Assembly: GCF_000152785.1 (NCBI RefSeq)
Contig: NZ_CH672414.1
Coordinates: forward strand, 707,343 to 771,342
Length of the DNA: 64,000 bases
DNA from: Yoonia vestfoldensis SKA53
GTDB taxonomy: Bacteria; Pseudomonadota; Alphaproteobacteria; Rhodobacterales; Rhodobacteraceae
Direction: 5' to 3'
Shown here piece by piece: positions 54,636 to 63,923 of the stretch. The notes under the pieces are model-generated. The model was not told the DNA's origin and did not search any database. It saw nothing but the letters and a program-made list of their open reading frames with translations. Position 1 is the stretch's first letter; the number at the start of each line of letters is the position of its first letter. Made by a program: the position numbers and the translations under genes.

Positions 54636-54855
54636 AAAGTCTCACTTTTGTTTAAGATGCCCTAGGTCCGCATCGACGCCGCTTCGCGGCAGCAATGGCC
54701 CGCCTCATATCGAAACCAAACTCCAGGTTTCGCAAGCTGGGCCGGCACATTAAGGATGAAATCCTCTAGGCGGGCGTGGCAAAATCTTGCGCAGGTCGAC
54801 CTTGTAAGTGCCAAGCCCAAGCAATTTTCAAAGCCCGCATCTGGCTATGCGCAAA

Positions 54856-55014
54856 TTAAATCAGCACACCGAGAAGCCACAGAACGATGAAGATAACGAT
54901 CACCAGGCCAAGGACACCGCCAAGGCCGCGCGTGCCATATCGGTTGTATCCGTAATAACCACCGCCGCCGCCGAACAACAGCAAAAGGATAATGATAATC
55001 AGAATTGTACTCAT
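54856..55014 (-). CDS. DUF3309-like small membrane protein (52 aa)
   Basis: The 52-residue protein starts MSTILIIIILLLLFGGGGGY, continues YGYNRYGTRGLGGVLGL and ends in a second hydrophobic helix. This two-helix, Gly-rich layout is that of DUF3309. The ATG at 55014 is preceded by GATATCTCCC-type sequence on the coding strand with weak Shine-Dalgarno character. Function is unknown; such peptides are often found near stress genes. Confidence 0.75.
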   Translation of the reverse strand: MSTILIIIILLLLFGGGGGYYGYNRYGTRGLGGVLGLVIVIFIVLWLLGVLI

Positions 55015-55137
55015 GGGAGATATCTTTCTATTTGGCCGATGTTGGAAGGATCAAGCAGCTCAAAGCTTGATGGTCATCGGATGAGGTGACCCATTCGCAG
55101 GTCAATCAGTCTGGGTCGCTGTTCCGCGTTATGGCGC

Positions 55138-55212
55138 TCAGCGCAGGCCAAAAAAGCCCAGGATGACCAAGACGATGACGACGAGACCTACGATATATAC
55201 GATCTGATTCAT
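55138..55212 (-). CDS. Single-helix membrane peptide (24 aa)
   Basis: The peptide reads MNQIVYIVGLVVIVLVILGF then FGLR: one transmembrane helix with a short charged end. Near-identical 24-residue peptides occur widely in alphaproteobacteria as far as I recall. AGGACTTTC precedes the ATG. It lies between the DUF3309-like and PRC-barrel genes. The 279 bp to its right hold no other gene. Confidence 0.65.
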   Translation of the reverse strand: MNQIVYIVGLVVIVLVILGFFGLR

Positions 55213-55491
55213 GAAAGTCCTATTTGCTAGGTCAGTCACCGGAGGCCAGCGACACATCCAAGCATAGGTGACTGCAGCATCATGCGAACTAACGTGGATC
55301 AGTGCGCTGCGAACGTCGGCACGCGATGCTGTGCTTGCGCTTTCGGTCTGGGTTGCAAAGCAAAGCCACCCGGCTGCCGAAGAAACTTTCGCTGTTTGTA
55401 GGTTCCGCACCCGCCTTGCGCAGCGAACGCGACGACGCAAAACGGGCGATGCACCCAGCATCGAACTTAGTCAGATTAAAGGAAACATCTT

Positions 55492-56271
55492 ATGTTAATA
55501 GAGGCGTCAACCCTGAAGGGTTTCAAGATCTCCGCGACCGACGGCAGCGTCGGCACCGTGACTGATTTCCTGTTCGATGACCAAAGCTGGACGCTCCGCT
55601 GGGTCGTCGTTGAAACCGGCTCTTGGCTGTCCGGGCGCAAGGTGCTGCTCCCAGTTTCTGTTCTGGGTCATCCGGATACGTCCGCAAATAGCTTTCCAGT
55701 CCGCTTAACAACGAAATCGGTCAAAGATAGCCCAGATATCGACACGCATAACCCCGTGTCACGCCAGCACGAAGAACGCATGTATCGTCACTACAACATG
55801 AGCCCATATTGGGGAAACGGCTTTTACATGGGGGGCTATGGCGGCTGGACCGCGGGCATGTCAGAGACGCATTACGCTGATTCAATGCTGCGTCAGGACG
55901 CGCTTGACGCGAAGCGAAATCAGCAGCGGCATCAAAGCGATGAACCCCATCTACGCAGCATCAATGCCATGACTGGCTATAACCTGCATGCCACCGATGG
56001 CGCCATCGGTCATGTCGAGGGGTTTGTGATCGACGATACCGACTGGACGATCCATTTTCTGACGGTGAATACAAAGAACTGGTGGCCGGGCAAACATGTC
56101 GTGATATCGCCGCGCTCTGCAAAGAACGTGTCGTGGGCAGACAGTGTCGTCAATCTGGATGTCGATAGGCAGACTGTCATGAACAGCCCAACCTATGACC
56201 CTTCTGTTCCGATGGACGCGGCATTCGAGACGCGGATGGCGCGTCACTACATCCCTGACGCCACCAAATAA
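55492..56271 (+). CDS. Cytoplasmic protein with two PRC-barrel domains
   Basis: The 259-residue protein has two PRC-barrel-like units: residues about 5-75 (GFKISATDGSVGTVTDFLFD) and about 160-230 (GYNLHATDGAIGHVEGFVID). The linker holds a Gly/Tyr-rich stretch (YWGNGFYMGGYGGW). No signal peptide. The two units share DGxxGxVxxFxxDDxxWTxxxxxV, so they are internal duplicates. The ATG follows AAAGGAAAC. Function unknown; a second PRC-barrel protein, exported, lies at 51 kb. Confidence 0.83.
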   Translation: MLIEASTLKGFKISATDGSVGTVTDFLFDDQSWTLRWVVVETGSWLSGRKVLLPVSVLGHPDTSANSFPVRLTTKSVKDSPDIDTHNPVSRQHEERMYRHYNMSPYWGNGFYMGGYGGWTAGMSETHYADSMLRQDALDAKRNQQRHQSDEPHLRSINAMTGYNLHATDGAIGHVEGFVIDDTDWTIHFLTVNTKNWWPGKHVVISPRSAKNVSWADSVVNLDVDRQTVMNSPTYDPSVPMDAAFETRMARHYIPDATK

Positions 56272-56481
56272 GCTGCAAGTTGAAGGCCGCTGTGGGATGG
56301 GATCATGATCCTGTCGGTCCGGTGGTTCAGTCCAGCCGTGCTGCCGTATCATGGTGGCGCTTGGTCGCTGGACATCCGCCTCTGGCGGCCACTTTTGGGC
56401 TGCTGACGTTGGATCACCCCTTCAGGTGGCCGGCGTCGCTTCCCCGACATCGACTAAGATCACGTCACGGCGCGTGCTGTG

Positions 56482-56883
56482 TTATTCGTCTATGTCGCTT
56501 TTTGCTTCAGCAATGCGGCGATCCTCGTCGCTCTCGAACCCCGCCCAAGGCCGATCGGATCCGGTCGGCGACACATCCTCGCGTTTGACAGATGTATGCA
56601 GGTTCGCCTTGGCGATAAAATGTGCCGTGATCGGGGCTGTCAGAAACAGGAACAGCGTGATCATCAGCTCATGAAAGCTGAATTTCGCGTCGGAGAAGAG
56701 GAAATAAATCATCGACGCGATCAGAACACCGCCCACACCGAGCGTTGTGGTTTTGGTCGGGGCATGTAGCCGCGTCATCGGGTCGGGGAGCTTTATCAAC
56801 CCGTAAGAGCCGACAAATCCAAACACGCCAGCGATGACCAAAAAGGCCGCAACAATGATTTCCTGCCAGAGTTCCATGTCCAT
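56482..56883 (-). CDS. mnhG: Na+/H+ antiporter subunit G
   Basis: The 133-residue subunit has three membrane helices and the family pattern KLPDPMTRLHAPTKTTTLGV. The hydrophilic tail of about 40 residues is longer than in many MnhG. I take the ATG at 56883 (MDMELWQE); 56877 is an alternative. It is the last gene of the mnh operon, 8 bp after mnhF. The whole complex is in the inner membrane. Confidence 0.92.
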   Translation of the reverse strand: MDMELWQEIIVAAFLVIAGVFGFVGSYGLIKLPDPMTRLHAPTKTTTLGVGGVLIASMIYFLFSDAKFSFHELMITLFLFLTAPITAHFIAKANLHTSVKREDVSPTGSDRPWAGFESDEDRRIAEAKSDIDE

Positions 56884-56891
56884 TGCTCCGG

Positions 56892-57164
56892 TCACTCGAT
56901 GATATTGCCGCGCAGCATGAAGCGCGCGTAGGCAACGGTCGAGATGAAGCCGACCATTGCAATCAGGATCGATACCTCGAAAAATACCGCCGTGCCTTCG
57001 ATGATGCCGTAAAGCACGAGGATTGCGATGAAGTTGATCACCATCGTATCCAGTGCAAGGATCCGCTCTGGTACGCCAGAAGACATGATCACGCACCACA
57101 GGTTCATCAGCAGGGCTACGCAAAAACAGCCCGTGGCAAAGATCAGGGCATAGGGCAGTATCAT
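56892..57164 (-). CDS. mnhF: Na+/H+ antiporter subunit F
   Basis: The 90-residue, three-helix subunit has the conserved PERILALDTMVINFIAILVL. It overlaps mnhE by 4 bp. MnhF-type proteins are required parts of the seven-subunit Mrp complex and may also carry bile salt or cation efflux on their own. Confidence 0.93.
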   Translation of the reverse strand: MILPYALIFATGCFCVALLMNLWCVIMSSGVPERILALDTMVINFIAILVLYGIIEGTAVFFEVSILIAMVGFISTVAYARFMLRGNIIE

Positions 57165-57652
57165 TCGAAAATCTCCCTCAATCGGCGTTCGTAGCGCTGC
57201 TTGATATCATCTCTGACAGCGTCGGGGTCCGTGGCGTCCAGACAATGCACAAGCAGGCTGCTGCCATCTGCGGCGACATCGGCGCTGACGGTGCCGGGTG
57301 TCATCGTGATCGTCCCGGCCAGCACGGTAATCGCCTCGGGGCTGCGCAGATCCAGCGGTATGGTGATCCATGTCGGGCGCATATCCTTGTTGCGTTTGAA
57401 CAAGATGATCTTGGCCACGCTCACATTGGCGACGACGATGTCCCATAGAACAACAAGGATAAACTCGACGATCATCGCCGGGTTTTTCAGACGCGGCCGA
57501 TCTGGCCAATAAGGAGCGGTAAGCAGCGGGATCAAGATGCCAAGGATCAGGCCGAACACCAATGTGCCCAATGACACATAATTGACCAGCATCTGCCAAA
57601 CGGCGACCAGCAGCAGCGTTAACAGCGGGTGGGGTAGCAACCGGGCGATCAT
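57161..57652 (-). CDS. mnhE: Na+/H+ antiporter subunit E
   Basis: The 163-residue subunit has an N-terminal membrane part and the cytoplasmic MnhE domain with TLLAGTITMTPGTVS-like sequence (VLAGTITMTPGTVSADVAAD) and LLVHCLDATDPD. It overlaps mnhD by 4 bp. Confidence 0.93.
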   Translation of the reverse strand: MIARLLPHPLLTLLLVAVWQMLVNYVSLGTLVFGLILGILIPLLTAPYWPDRPRLKNPAMIVEFILVVLWDIVVANVSVAKIILFKRNKDMRPTWITIPLDLRSPEAITVLAGTITMTPGTVSADVAADGSSLLVHCLDATDPDAVRDDIKQRYERRLREIFE

Positions 57653-59205
57653 TTCTGCGACCCTTCCAAAGGCAGGTTTTCGACCTCAATCGCGCGTGCG
57701 GTTTCAAGCACTGCGGCGATATAGGACTGCTTGTCGAACACCTGCGCCGATGTGTCGGACAGGAATGTGGTGACAGGTCCGGCAAACACAGTGAGCATCA
57801 CGATGGCAGCCAACAACCCGCCCGTCGCCACGAAGGTCAGGGCTGTCTGGATGTGTGGGGGGGCATTCTGGTCAACCTCGGGGGTAACGTTCCAGAACAC
57901 CAGGCTGCCGGCACGGGCAAAGCCCACAACCGCCACCAGCGAGGTGATGAGGATCGTGGCCCAAATGAGCCAGACCAGCTCGTGATCGCGCACAGCATCC
58001 AGCACCAAAAGCTTGCCCAAGAAACCCGACAGCGGCGGCATACCGGCCATGGCGATGGCAGCAGCAAAGAAATACGCCGCGACCAAGCCGTTCTGCACGA
58101 TGGCCGGACGTGGCGCGATTGCGTCATCCTCTGCCACACGGCGGGCGCGGACCATATCGACCACCAGAAACAATGCGGCCCCTGCCAAGGTTGAATGGAT
58201 CATGTAATAAAGCGCCGCTGTGATCGCTTGTGGTGTGAACAGGGCAATGGCAATTAGCAATGTGCCCATCGAGCCGATCGCGGCAAAGGCTGCCAGCCGC
58301 CCAAGATGGCTGGCACCCAGAACACCGATCATCCCGACCACCAGCGTCACGATCGCCCCAGCCAGCAGCCAGGGGCCGATAATGTCGGCGGTTGCGGCAA
58401 CATCGGTCCCGAACACCAGCGTGTAGATGCGGATGATCGCATAGGCGCCGATCTTGGTCATCACTGCAAACAATGCGGCCACCGGTGCAGGGGCTTCGGC
58501 ATAGGTCGCAGGCAGCCAGAAATGCAGCGGGATCAGCGCGGCCTTGACCGCAAAGACCAACAGCAGCAACACGGCAGCAACCCGTATCATCGCGGTGTCG
58601 CTTGCGGGCAGGTCTGCCACGCGCACCGCCAGATCGGCCATGTTCAGTGTCCCGGTCACGGCGTAGATCGTGCCGAGTGCGAATAAAAACAGGGTTGATC
58701 CCAGCAGGTTATAGATCACATATTGCACACCGGCGCGCAGCCGCACGGCACCACCGCCATGGATCATCAGCCCGTAAGAGGCGATCAGCAGCACTTCGAA
58801 AAACACGAAAAGGTTAAAGGCGTCACCGGTCAGGAACGCCCCGAAAATACCCATCAGCTGGAACTGGAACAGCGCATGGAAATGATGGCCACGCTTGTCC
58901 CAACCCGACCCGATCGCATAGAGCACCACCGCCAGCGCCAGCACAGCGGTCAGCAGAACCATCATCGCCGACAATCTGTCCAGCACCAGAACGATCCCGA
59001 ATGGCGCAGGCCAGTTGCCAAGCTCGTAGACATCAATCTGGCCGGACATGCTGTGCACCAGCAGGCCGATCCCGATCCCGATCAGTGCCACGGTCGAGGC
59101 GACAGAAAACACCCGCTGCGTTGTCACCTGATAGCGCAGAACCAGAATTATGATTGCCGCGACAAGGGCGGGCAGCAGGACGGGGGCAATGATCCAGTGA
59201 TTCAC
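57649..59205 (-). CDS. mnhD: Na+/H+ antiporter subunit D
   Basis: The 518-residue subunit has about 14 helices and is related to the Nqo12-14 proton-pumping subunits of complex I. Key stretches are TGDAFNLFVFFEVLLIASYG, KAALIPLHFWLPATYAEAP with the conserved Lys, and MAGMPPLSGFLGKL. It starts with GTG at 59205, overlapping the mnhC stop (GTGA). Confidence 0.95.
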   Translation of the reverse strand: MNHWIIAPVLLPALVAAIIILVLRYQVTTQRVFSVASTVALIGIGIGLLVHSMSGQIDVYELGNWPAPFGIVLVLDRLSAMMVLLTAVLALAVVLYAIGSGWDKRGHHFHALFQFQLMGIFGAFLTGDAFNLFVFFEVLLIASYGLMIHGGGAVRLRAGVQYVIYNLLGSTLFLFALGTIYAVTGTLNMADLAVRVADLPASDTAMIRVAAVLLLLVFAVKAALIPLHFWLPATYAEAPAPVAALFAVMTKIGAYAIIRIYTLVFGTDVAATADIIGPWLLAGAIVTLVVGMIGVLGASHLGRLAAFAAIGSMGTLLIAIALFTPQAITAALYYMIHSTLAGAALFLVVDMVRARRVAEDDAIAPRPAIVQNGLVAAYFFAAAIAMAGMPPLSGFLGKLLVLDAVRDHELVWLIWATILITSLVAVVGFARAGSLVFWNVTPEVDQNAPPHIQTALTFVATGGLLAAIVMLTVFAGPVTTFLSDTSAQVFDKQSYIAAVLETARAIEVENLPLEGSQK

Positions 59206-59555
59206 TTGCTTGGCTCCTGCGCGTCGACCGGCCCATCGGACAGGTTCACATGATCATCGTTGGACGACAGATAAGCACCCAATGCGATCAGAACAACGAC
59301 GGCGGTCATCCCGAACGAAATCACGATCGCCGTCAGCACCAGGGCCTGCGGCAGCGGATCGGTGTAGGTCGGCGTGTTGTTGAGCAAAACCGGCGGCAGG
59401 TTGATCGCAATCCGCCCGGATGCGAACAAAAACAGGTTCACCGCATAGGTCAGCATCGAGATGCCCAGAATGACCGGAAAGGTGCGCAGGCGCAGGGTCA
59501 GATAAATCCCGGCGGCGGTCAGCGCGCCGATGGCACTTGCAAGTAGATATTCCAT
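59202..59555 (-). CDS. mnhC: Na+/H+ antiporter subunit C
   Basis: The 117-residue, three-helix subunit is homologous to NuoK. It has GIYLTLRLRTFPVILGISML and DPLPQALVLTAIVISFGMTA. Its ATG overlaps the mnhA stop (TAATG). Confidence 0.94.
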   Translation of the reverse strand: MEYLLASAIGALTAAGIYLTLRLRTFPVILGISMLTYAVNLFLFASGRIAINLPPVLLNNTPTYTDPLPQALVLTAIVISFGMTAVVVLIALGAYLSSNDDHVNLSDGPVDAQEPSK

Positions 59556-62413
59556 TACGCGTCCTTCGCCATCTGCGCGCTATCGCGCGACGGATCTATA
59601 TCCATCGGGTAGGGGCTTGGCCGTTCTCCGGCACGGTGGGCAAACCGTGACAGGCTTTCGAGCGCCAGCATCACAGCGCCCACGACACACAAAAACACCC
59701 CGACATCAAAGGCCATGGCCGTGGCCAGCTCGAATTTATTCATCGGGGGTATCTGGAAATAGCCGTAGTTGCTGGTCAGGAAGGGGCGACCTGCGAGCCA
59801 CGATCCTATCCCGGTCAATGCAGCCGCAAAGATGCCCAGCGCAATGATTGTGTGGTAAGGAAAGCGTTGACGCGCAGACGCCCAGTCAAAGCCGCTGGCC
59901 ATGTGCTGCATCAACAGCGCAATCGCCACGACCAGACCGGCGATAAACCCGCCGCCCGGCTCGTTATGGCCGCGCAGGAAGATGAACACACCCACCATCA
60001 GCGCAATCGGCATCATGACTCTTGTCGCAATCACCATCATCAACGGGTGGCGGTCGCCCGCCTGATCGGGGTTGATGGGGCGCTGTCTCAGCCTTGCGCC
60101 GACCGGGCTTGTCAGCACGGATTCTGTCATGGCGAAAATCACCAGCGCGGCAATGCCCAGAACGATGATCTCGCCGAAGGTGTCAAAGCCGCGGAAGTCG
60201 ACAAGGATCACGTTGACCACATTCGTGCCACCACCGCCCGGCTTGGAATTGGCCAGATGGAAGGCCGAGATACTGTCTTGTGAGAAATCCGACAGCAGCA
60301 CGGCAAGCGCCAGCCCGCCAACCGCCAGCCCACCGATGACGGCAATTGTGCCATCGCGCCATTGCCGCGCCTTGCTGCTTTCCGTCGGCGTGGTCTTGGG
60401 CAGGAAATTAAGCGCCAGTAGAAGCAGAATGACCGTCACGACCTCGACCGAGATTTGTGTCAGCGCAAGGTCGGGGGCGGACATATAGACAAAGGCGATC
60501 GACACGATCAAGCCGACAATGCCCATCAGGACCAGTGCCAACAGACGGTTATGATGGAAAGCCACCATGCAGGCGGTGGCACCGACCAACAAGAACCAGC
60601 CGATCAATGGTACCACCCCGATGTCTATCGCTGCGCGGGTCGGGCCGGGTGCTGTGCCGCCAAACCACGCCGCTGCGCCCAAGGCCGTCACAGAGACGAT
60701 GAACACAGCCGTATAGCGTGTCATCGCGCCATTATGCAGCCCGTCCGTCAGGCCATGCGCCCCGCGTGTGATCGCACCAACGATCGCATCAAAGATCACT
60801 TTGGCTTCGGGACGGCGTGCTTTTGTCCATGCGGCATCCAGCGGACGGTGCAATGCCAGCAGGATCAGCCCGCCCACCACAGCCGTGATCGACAGGTAAA
60901 GCGGCAGGTTCACGCCGTGCCAGATCTTGAGCGAGTAATACGGCAGATCGCCGCCGATCACCGCGCCGGATGCCACCGCGACAAGCGGGCCAACCATCAA
61001 TGCCGGCATGATCCCGATCAACACCACCAGAACCGCCAGCAACGCAGGCGAGGCCCACATGCCAAAACCTGGATCATGTGGCTTGGCGGGGTAATCGGTG
61101 CGCTTGGGGCCAAGGAACGTATGCACGATCAACCGGAAGGAATAAGCGACCGAAAACAGCGCCCCCAGCGTGGCAAGGGCGGGTAGGATCCACGGATTAC
61201 CGTTCCAGACCGTGTTGGTTGCAGCATCCAGCATCATTTCTTTGGACAGGAACCCGTTGAAAAGCGGTATGCCGGCCATCGACAGAGCCGCCACGGTCAC
61301 GATGATAAACGTGACCGGCATGAGGTGGCGCAAACCGCCCAGACGCTTGATGTCGCGGGTGTGGGTCTCGTGATCCACGATGCCCGCGCTCATGAACAAG
61401 GCCGCCTTGAAGGTGGCATGGTTGATTATGTGAAACACGGCGACCACAGCGGCAAAGGGCGTGCCGAAGCCCAAAAGCATGGTAATCAGACCCAGATGAG
61501 ACACGGTTGAAAACGCCAGCAACGCCTTCAGATCATCCTTGAACAGCGCAATAACAGCCCCCAGCACCATCGTGATCAGGCCAGTGGTCGCGACGATATA
61601 AAACCACTCCGGGGTGCCGGCCAGCACCGGCCAAAGCCGCGCCATCAGGAACAGACCCGCCTTTACCATCGTGGCCGAATGCAGATAGGCCGATACCGGT
61701 GTCGGTGCGGCCATCGCATGCGGCAGCCAGAAATGAAACGGAAACTGCGCCGATTTGGTAAAGCAGCCCAGCAGGATCAGGATCAGCGCCGGCAGATAAT
61801 GCGGGCTGGCCTGCACCAATTCCTTGTTTTCAAGGATCACGGTCAGATCATAACTGCCCACAATATTGCCAAGGATAAGCATGCCCCCGATCAGGGCCAA
61901 GCCGCCCATGCCGGTGACGGCCAGCGCCATGCGCGCACCTTGCCGACCTTCGGGCAGGTGCTTCCAATACCCGATCAGCAGAAAGGACGACAGCGAGGTA
62001 AGTTCCCAGAAAATCAGCAAAAGCAGGATGTTGTCGGACAAGACAATGCCCACCATCGCGCCCTGAAACAGCAGCAGATAGGTATAAAATTGCCCCATCG
62101 GGTCTTGTCGCGCCAGATAAAAGCGGGCGTAGATGATAATCAGCAAGCCGATCCCTAGGATCAGCCCTGCAAACAGAAGGCCCAGACCGTCGAGAAAGAA
62201 ATTCGCGTTCAGCCCCAGCAAAGGCATCCATTCCAGTTGATACTGGATCACCTCGCCGCGCATCACGGCGGGGGCGTGGACCAAAAGGCCGACAAGCGCT
62301 GTCAGCGTGACTGAAGCCGTCGTCCAGGCGCAGGCGTCGCGCCCTGCACGGATCATCAGACCCGGCAGTAGCGCGCCCAGAAACGGAAGGGCGGCGATGA
62401 TAATCAGCGACAC
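59555..62413 (-). CDS. mnhA: Na+/H+ antiporter subunit A fused to subunit B
   Basis: The 952-residue protein is a MnhA (NuoL-like) of about 770 residues followed by a MnhB domain from about residue 800 (RVMMPIALMVGVFIFLRGHN, EPGGGFIAGLVVA). MnhA landmarks are DNILLLLIFWELTSLSSFLL, KSAQFPFHFWLPHAMAAPTP and the DUF4040 region DLALTQISVEVVTVILLLLA. A-B fusion explains why no separate mnhB is present. I choose the GTG at 62413, 8 bases after AAGGAG; a TTG at 62419 lies too close to it. Confidence 0.93.
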   Translation of the reverse strand: MSLIIIAALPFLGALLPGLMIRAGRDACAWTTASVTLTALVGLLVHAPAVMRGEVIQYQLEWMPLLGLNANFFLDGLGLLFAGLILGIGLLIIIYARFYLARQDPMGQFYTYLLLFQGAMVGIVLSDNILLLLIFWELTSLSSFLLIGYWKHLPEGRQGARMALAVTGMGGLALIGGMLILGNIVGSYDLTVILENKELVQASPHYLPALILILLGCFTKSAQFPFHFWLPHAMAAPTPVSAYLHSATMVKAGLFLMARLWPVLAGTPEWFYIVATTGLITMVLGAVIALFKDDLKALLAFSTVSHLGLITMLLGFGTPFAAVVAVFHIINHATFKAALFMSAGIVDHETHTRDIKRLGGLRHLMPVTFIIVTVAALSMAGIPLFNGFLSKEMMLDAATNTVWNGNPWILPALATLGALFSVAYSFRLIVHTFLGPKRTDYPAKPHDPGFGMWASPALLAVLVVLIGIMPALMVGPLVAVASGAVIGGDLPYYSLKIWHGVNLPLYLSITAVVGGLILLALHRPLDAAWTKARRPEAKVIFDAIVGAITRGAHGLTDGLHNGAMTRYTAVFIVSVTALGAAAWFGGTAPGPTRAAIDIGVVPLIGWFLLVGATACMVAFHHNRLLALVLMGIVGLIVSIAFVYMSAPDLALTQISVEVVTVILLLLALNFLPKTTPTESSKARQWRDGTIAVIGGLAVGGLALAVLLSDFSQDSISAFHLANSKPGGGGTNVVNVILVDFRGFDTFGEIIVLGIAALVIFAMTESVLTSPVGARLRQRPINPDQAGDRHPLMMVIATRVMMPIALMVGVFIFLRGHNEPGGGFIAGLVVAIALLMQHMASGFDWASARQRFPYHTIIALGIFAAALTGIGSWLAGRPFLTSNYGYFQIPPMNKFELATAMAFDVGVFLCVVGAVMLALESLSRFAHRAGERPSPYPMDIDPSRDSAQMAKDA

Positions 62414-62432
62414 TAACAAGGCTCCTTGATCA

Positions 62433-62447
62433 GAATGCGGCGCATTC
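62433..62447. promoter_or_regulatory. 15-bp palindrome in the mnh leader
   Basis: GAATGCG-G-CGCATTC is a perfect dyad 20 bp upstream of the mnhA start. It could be a repressor site or a leader hairpin that occludes the ribosome-binding site. Confidence 0.4.
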
Positions 62448-63085
62448 CGGAATTTTTATTGCGCAGTTTTCCTACACAACTTTGGAGTAGATTTGTACCA
62501 ATTTCTCATCGCTTGCAAGGGCAGCTCGCCGCCAAAGGCTGATTGCAGGTCGGGCTGGTTATGGGGCTACATGTGGTCGTGCGGCATCGCCTGGTTTTGG
62601 TCGGTTTCAACACGGCGATCGCTTTGCCAAAGGTCGGTGATGCGCGCATGCAATTGCCCGATCATGCCGTTGACAGGTGCTGATTTCGGGAGAGGGGGAT
62701 GCGTGTTGCCGATGTCAAAGGCACAGTAAAAAACAGCCAAAAGACAGCGCAAATTGACACAACCTTGCGTTGTAATCATCCGTTGCCAGGCAAGCGCCAG
62801 CATGCGCAAAGCGACAGTGTTATGATGCTGGCCGTGGCCCGCATGACGTGGGCCGGAAGGGAAGCAATCTGCACAGAACACGACGTGGACTTTGCGCGGT
62901 GCGAACGGAACGGGACAAATCTTGATCGTCAGTGCGGCAATTAGCCCCATCATGTCTTGCGAAAGGTCATGAGCACAGCGCGCCGACGATCAGTCCGCAG
63001 AGCGAATATCCGCTGGCTGCGGAATCGATCACCAAAGGTCGATTATCAAAATATCGGGGGGCAGAGACGCAGCAAATCCAGCGTG
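62448..63085. other. 640-bp stretch between mnhA and the DUF882 gene
   Basis: No supported gene. A 128-codon minus-strand frame (62567-62953) is Cys/His-rich without recognisable motif or ribosome-binding site. The mnh promoter probably lies between 62450 and 62520, where the DNA is AT-rich. Confidence 0.5.
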
Positions 63086-63655
63086 TCAGCCGCGCCAAGT
63101 CCGGACTGGACCGCAATCCATATGGACAAAATTTGACCGACCGTACCGGCCGACGCCACCCGCGTTAAACGCTGTGGCCGCTTGTGCCATTTGAGTAATG
63201 CTTCTGCTGCGCAAACGCAGATCGGCGGCCTGACCGCGCATATGCAAGGAATCCCGCGCCACGCCAGACGACCGGCTGCGCAGCATCGCATTGGTGGCAG
63301 GCGACCGATAGCCCGACAACAACAGATAAGGTTCACTGGTTTCCATCAGTCGCAGCGCACCCGACATGATGTCGATCGTGCGCAGGTCCATCTGCACCGC
63401 TTCGCCAGTGCGCCAGTCGCGCATATGCAGGTTAATCTCGCGTACGGCTTCGGCGATATATTCACCTTCGATCCAGTAGATCGTATCGAGCGTTTCGCCG
63501 GTGCGCCCATTGTACATTGCTATTCTGCGGATATCGCCCGCGCCGCGCAGAAACCCCTGTGCCCGGCTGAATGTTGGTGCTGCCGTCACCGCTGTCGCTG
63601 CCAATGCAGTCAGCAGCCCGCGTCGAGTTAACCTCGAAGTCATGTTGTCATTCAT
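63086..63655 (-). CDS. Tat-exported DUF882 / YcbK-family peptidase-like protein
   Basis: The 189-residue protein has a twin-arginine signal (SRLTRRGLLTALAATAVTAA) and a peptidase M15-like DUF882 domain. That domain shows SGYRSPATNAMLRSRSSGVA, DSLHMRGQAADL (His and Asp zinc ligands) and FVHMDCGPVRTW (third His). YcbK-type proteins act on peptidoglycan in the periplasm. It reads away from the probable lpxD gene. Confidence 0.9.
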   Translation of the reverse strand: MNDNMTSRLTRRGLLTALAATAVTAAPTFSRAQGFLRGAGDIRRIAMYNGRTGETLDTIYWIEGEYIAEAVREINLHMRDWRTGEAVQMDLRTIDIMSGALRLMETSEPYLLLSGYRSPATNAMLRSRSSGVARDSLHMRGQAADLRLRSRSITQMAQAATAFNAGGVGRYGRSNFVHMDCGPVRTWRG

Positions 63656-63923
63656 TATACGCGCCTGTCCCGTCGCTTATATTAGATGCCCGCTTTGCCA
63701 CGGACTGCCATCATGCCCCCAGGATGTGCCAAAGATATGGCACAAATTGATTCGTGGACCAAGTCTTGTTTAACACTGTCCCATGAACGAAAAGAAAATA
63801 GGCGAATTTTTGCGCAAGTGGCATTTTTGTTGTCATTTGTGGCTGCTTGCGCGGTAGGCAGCTTTTCGGTAACCGCCATCAAGGCAGGATCAGCGCTGCA
63901 GGAATGCGGCAGATGAGGTGGCG

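Noticed and set aside
62567..62953. 128-codon minus-strand frame between mnhA and the DUF882 gene
   Set aside because: Cys/His-rich without a family pattern and with no start context; likely chance.
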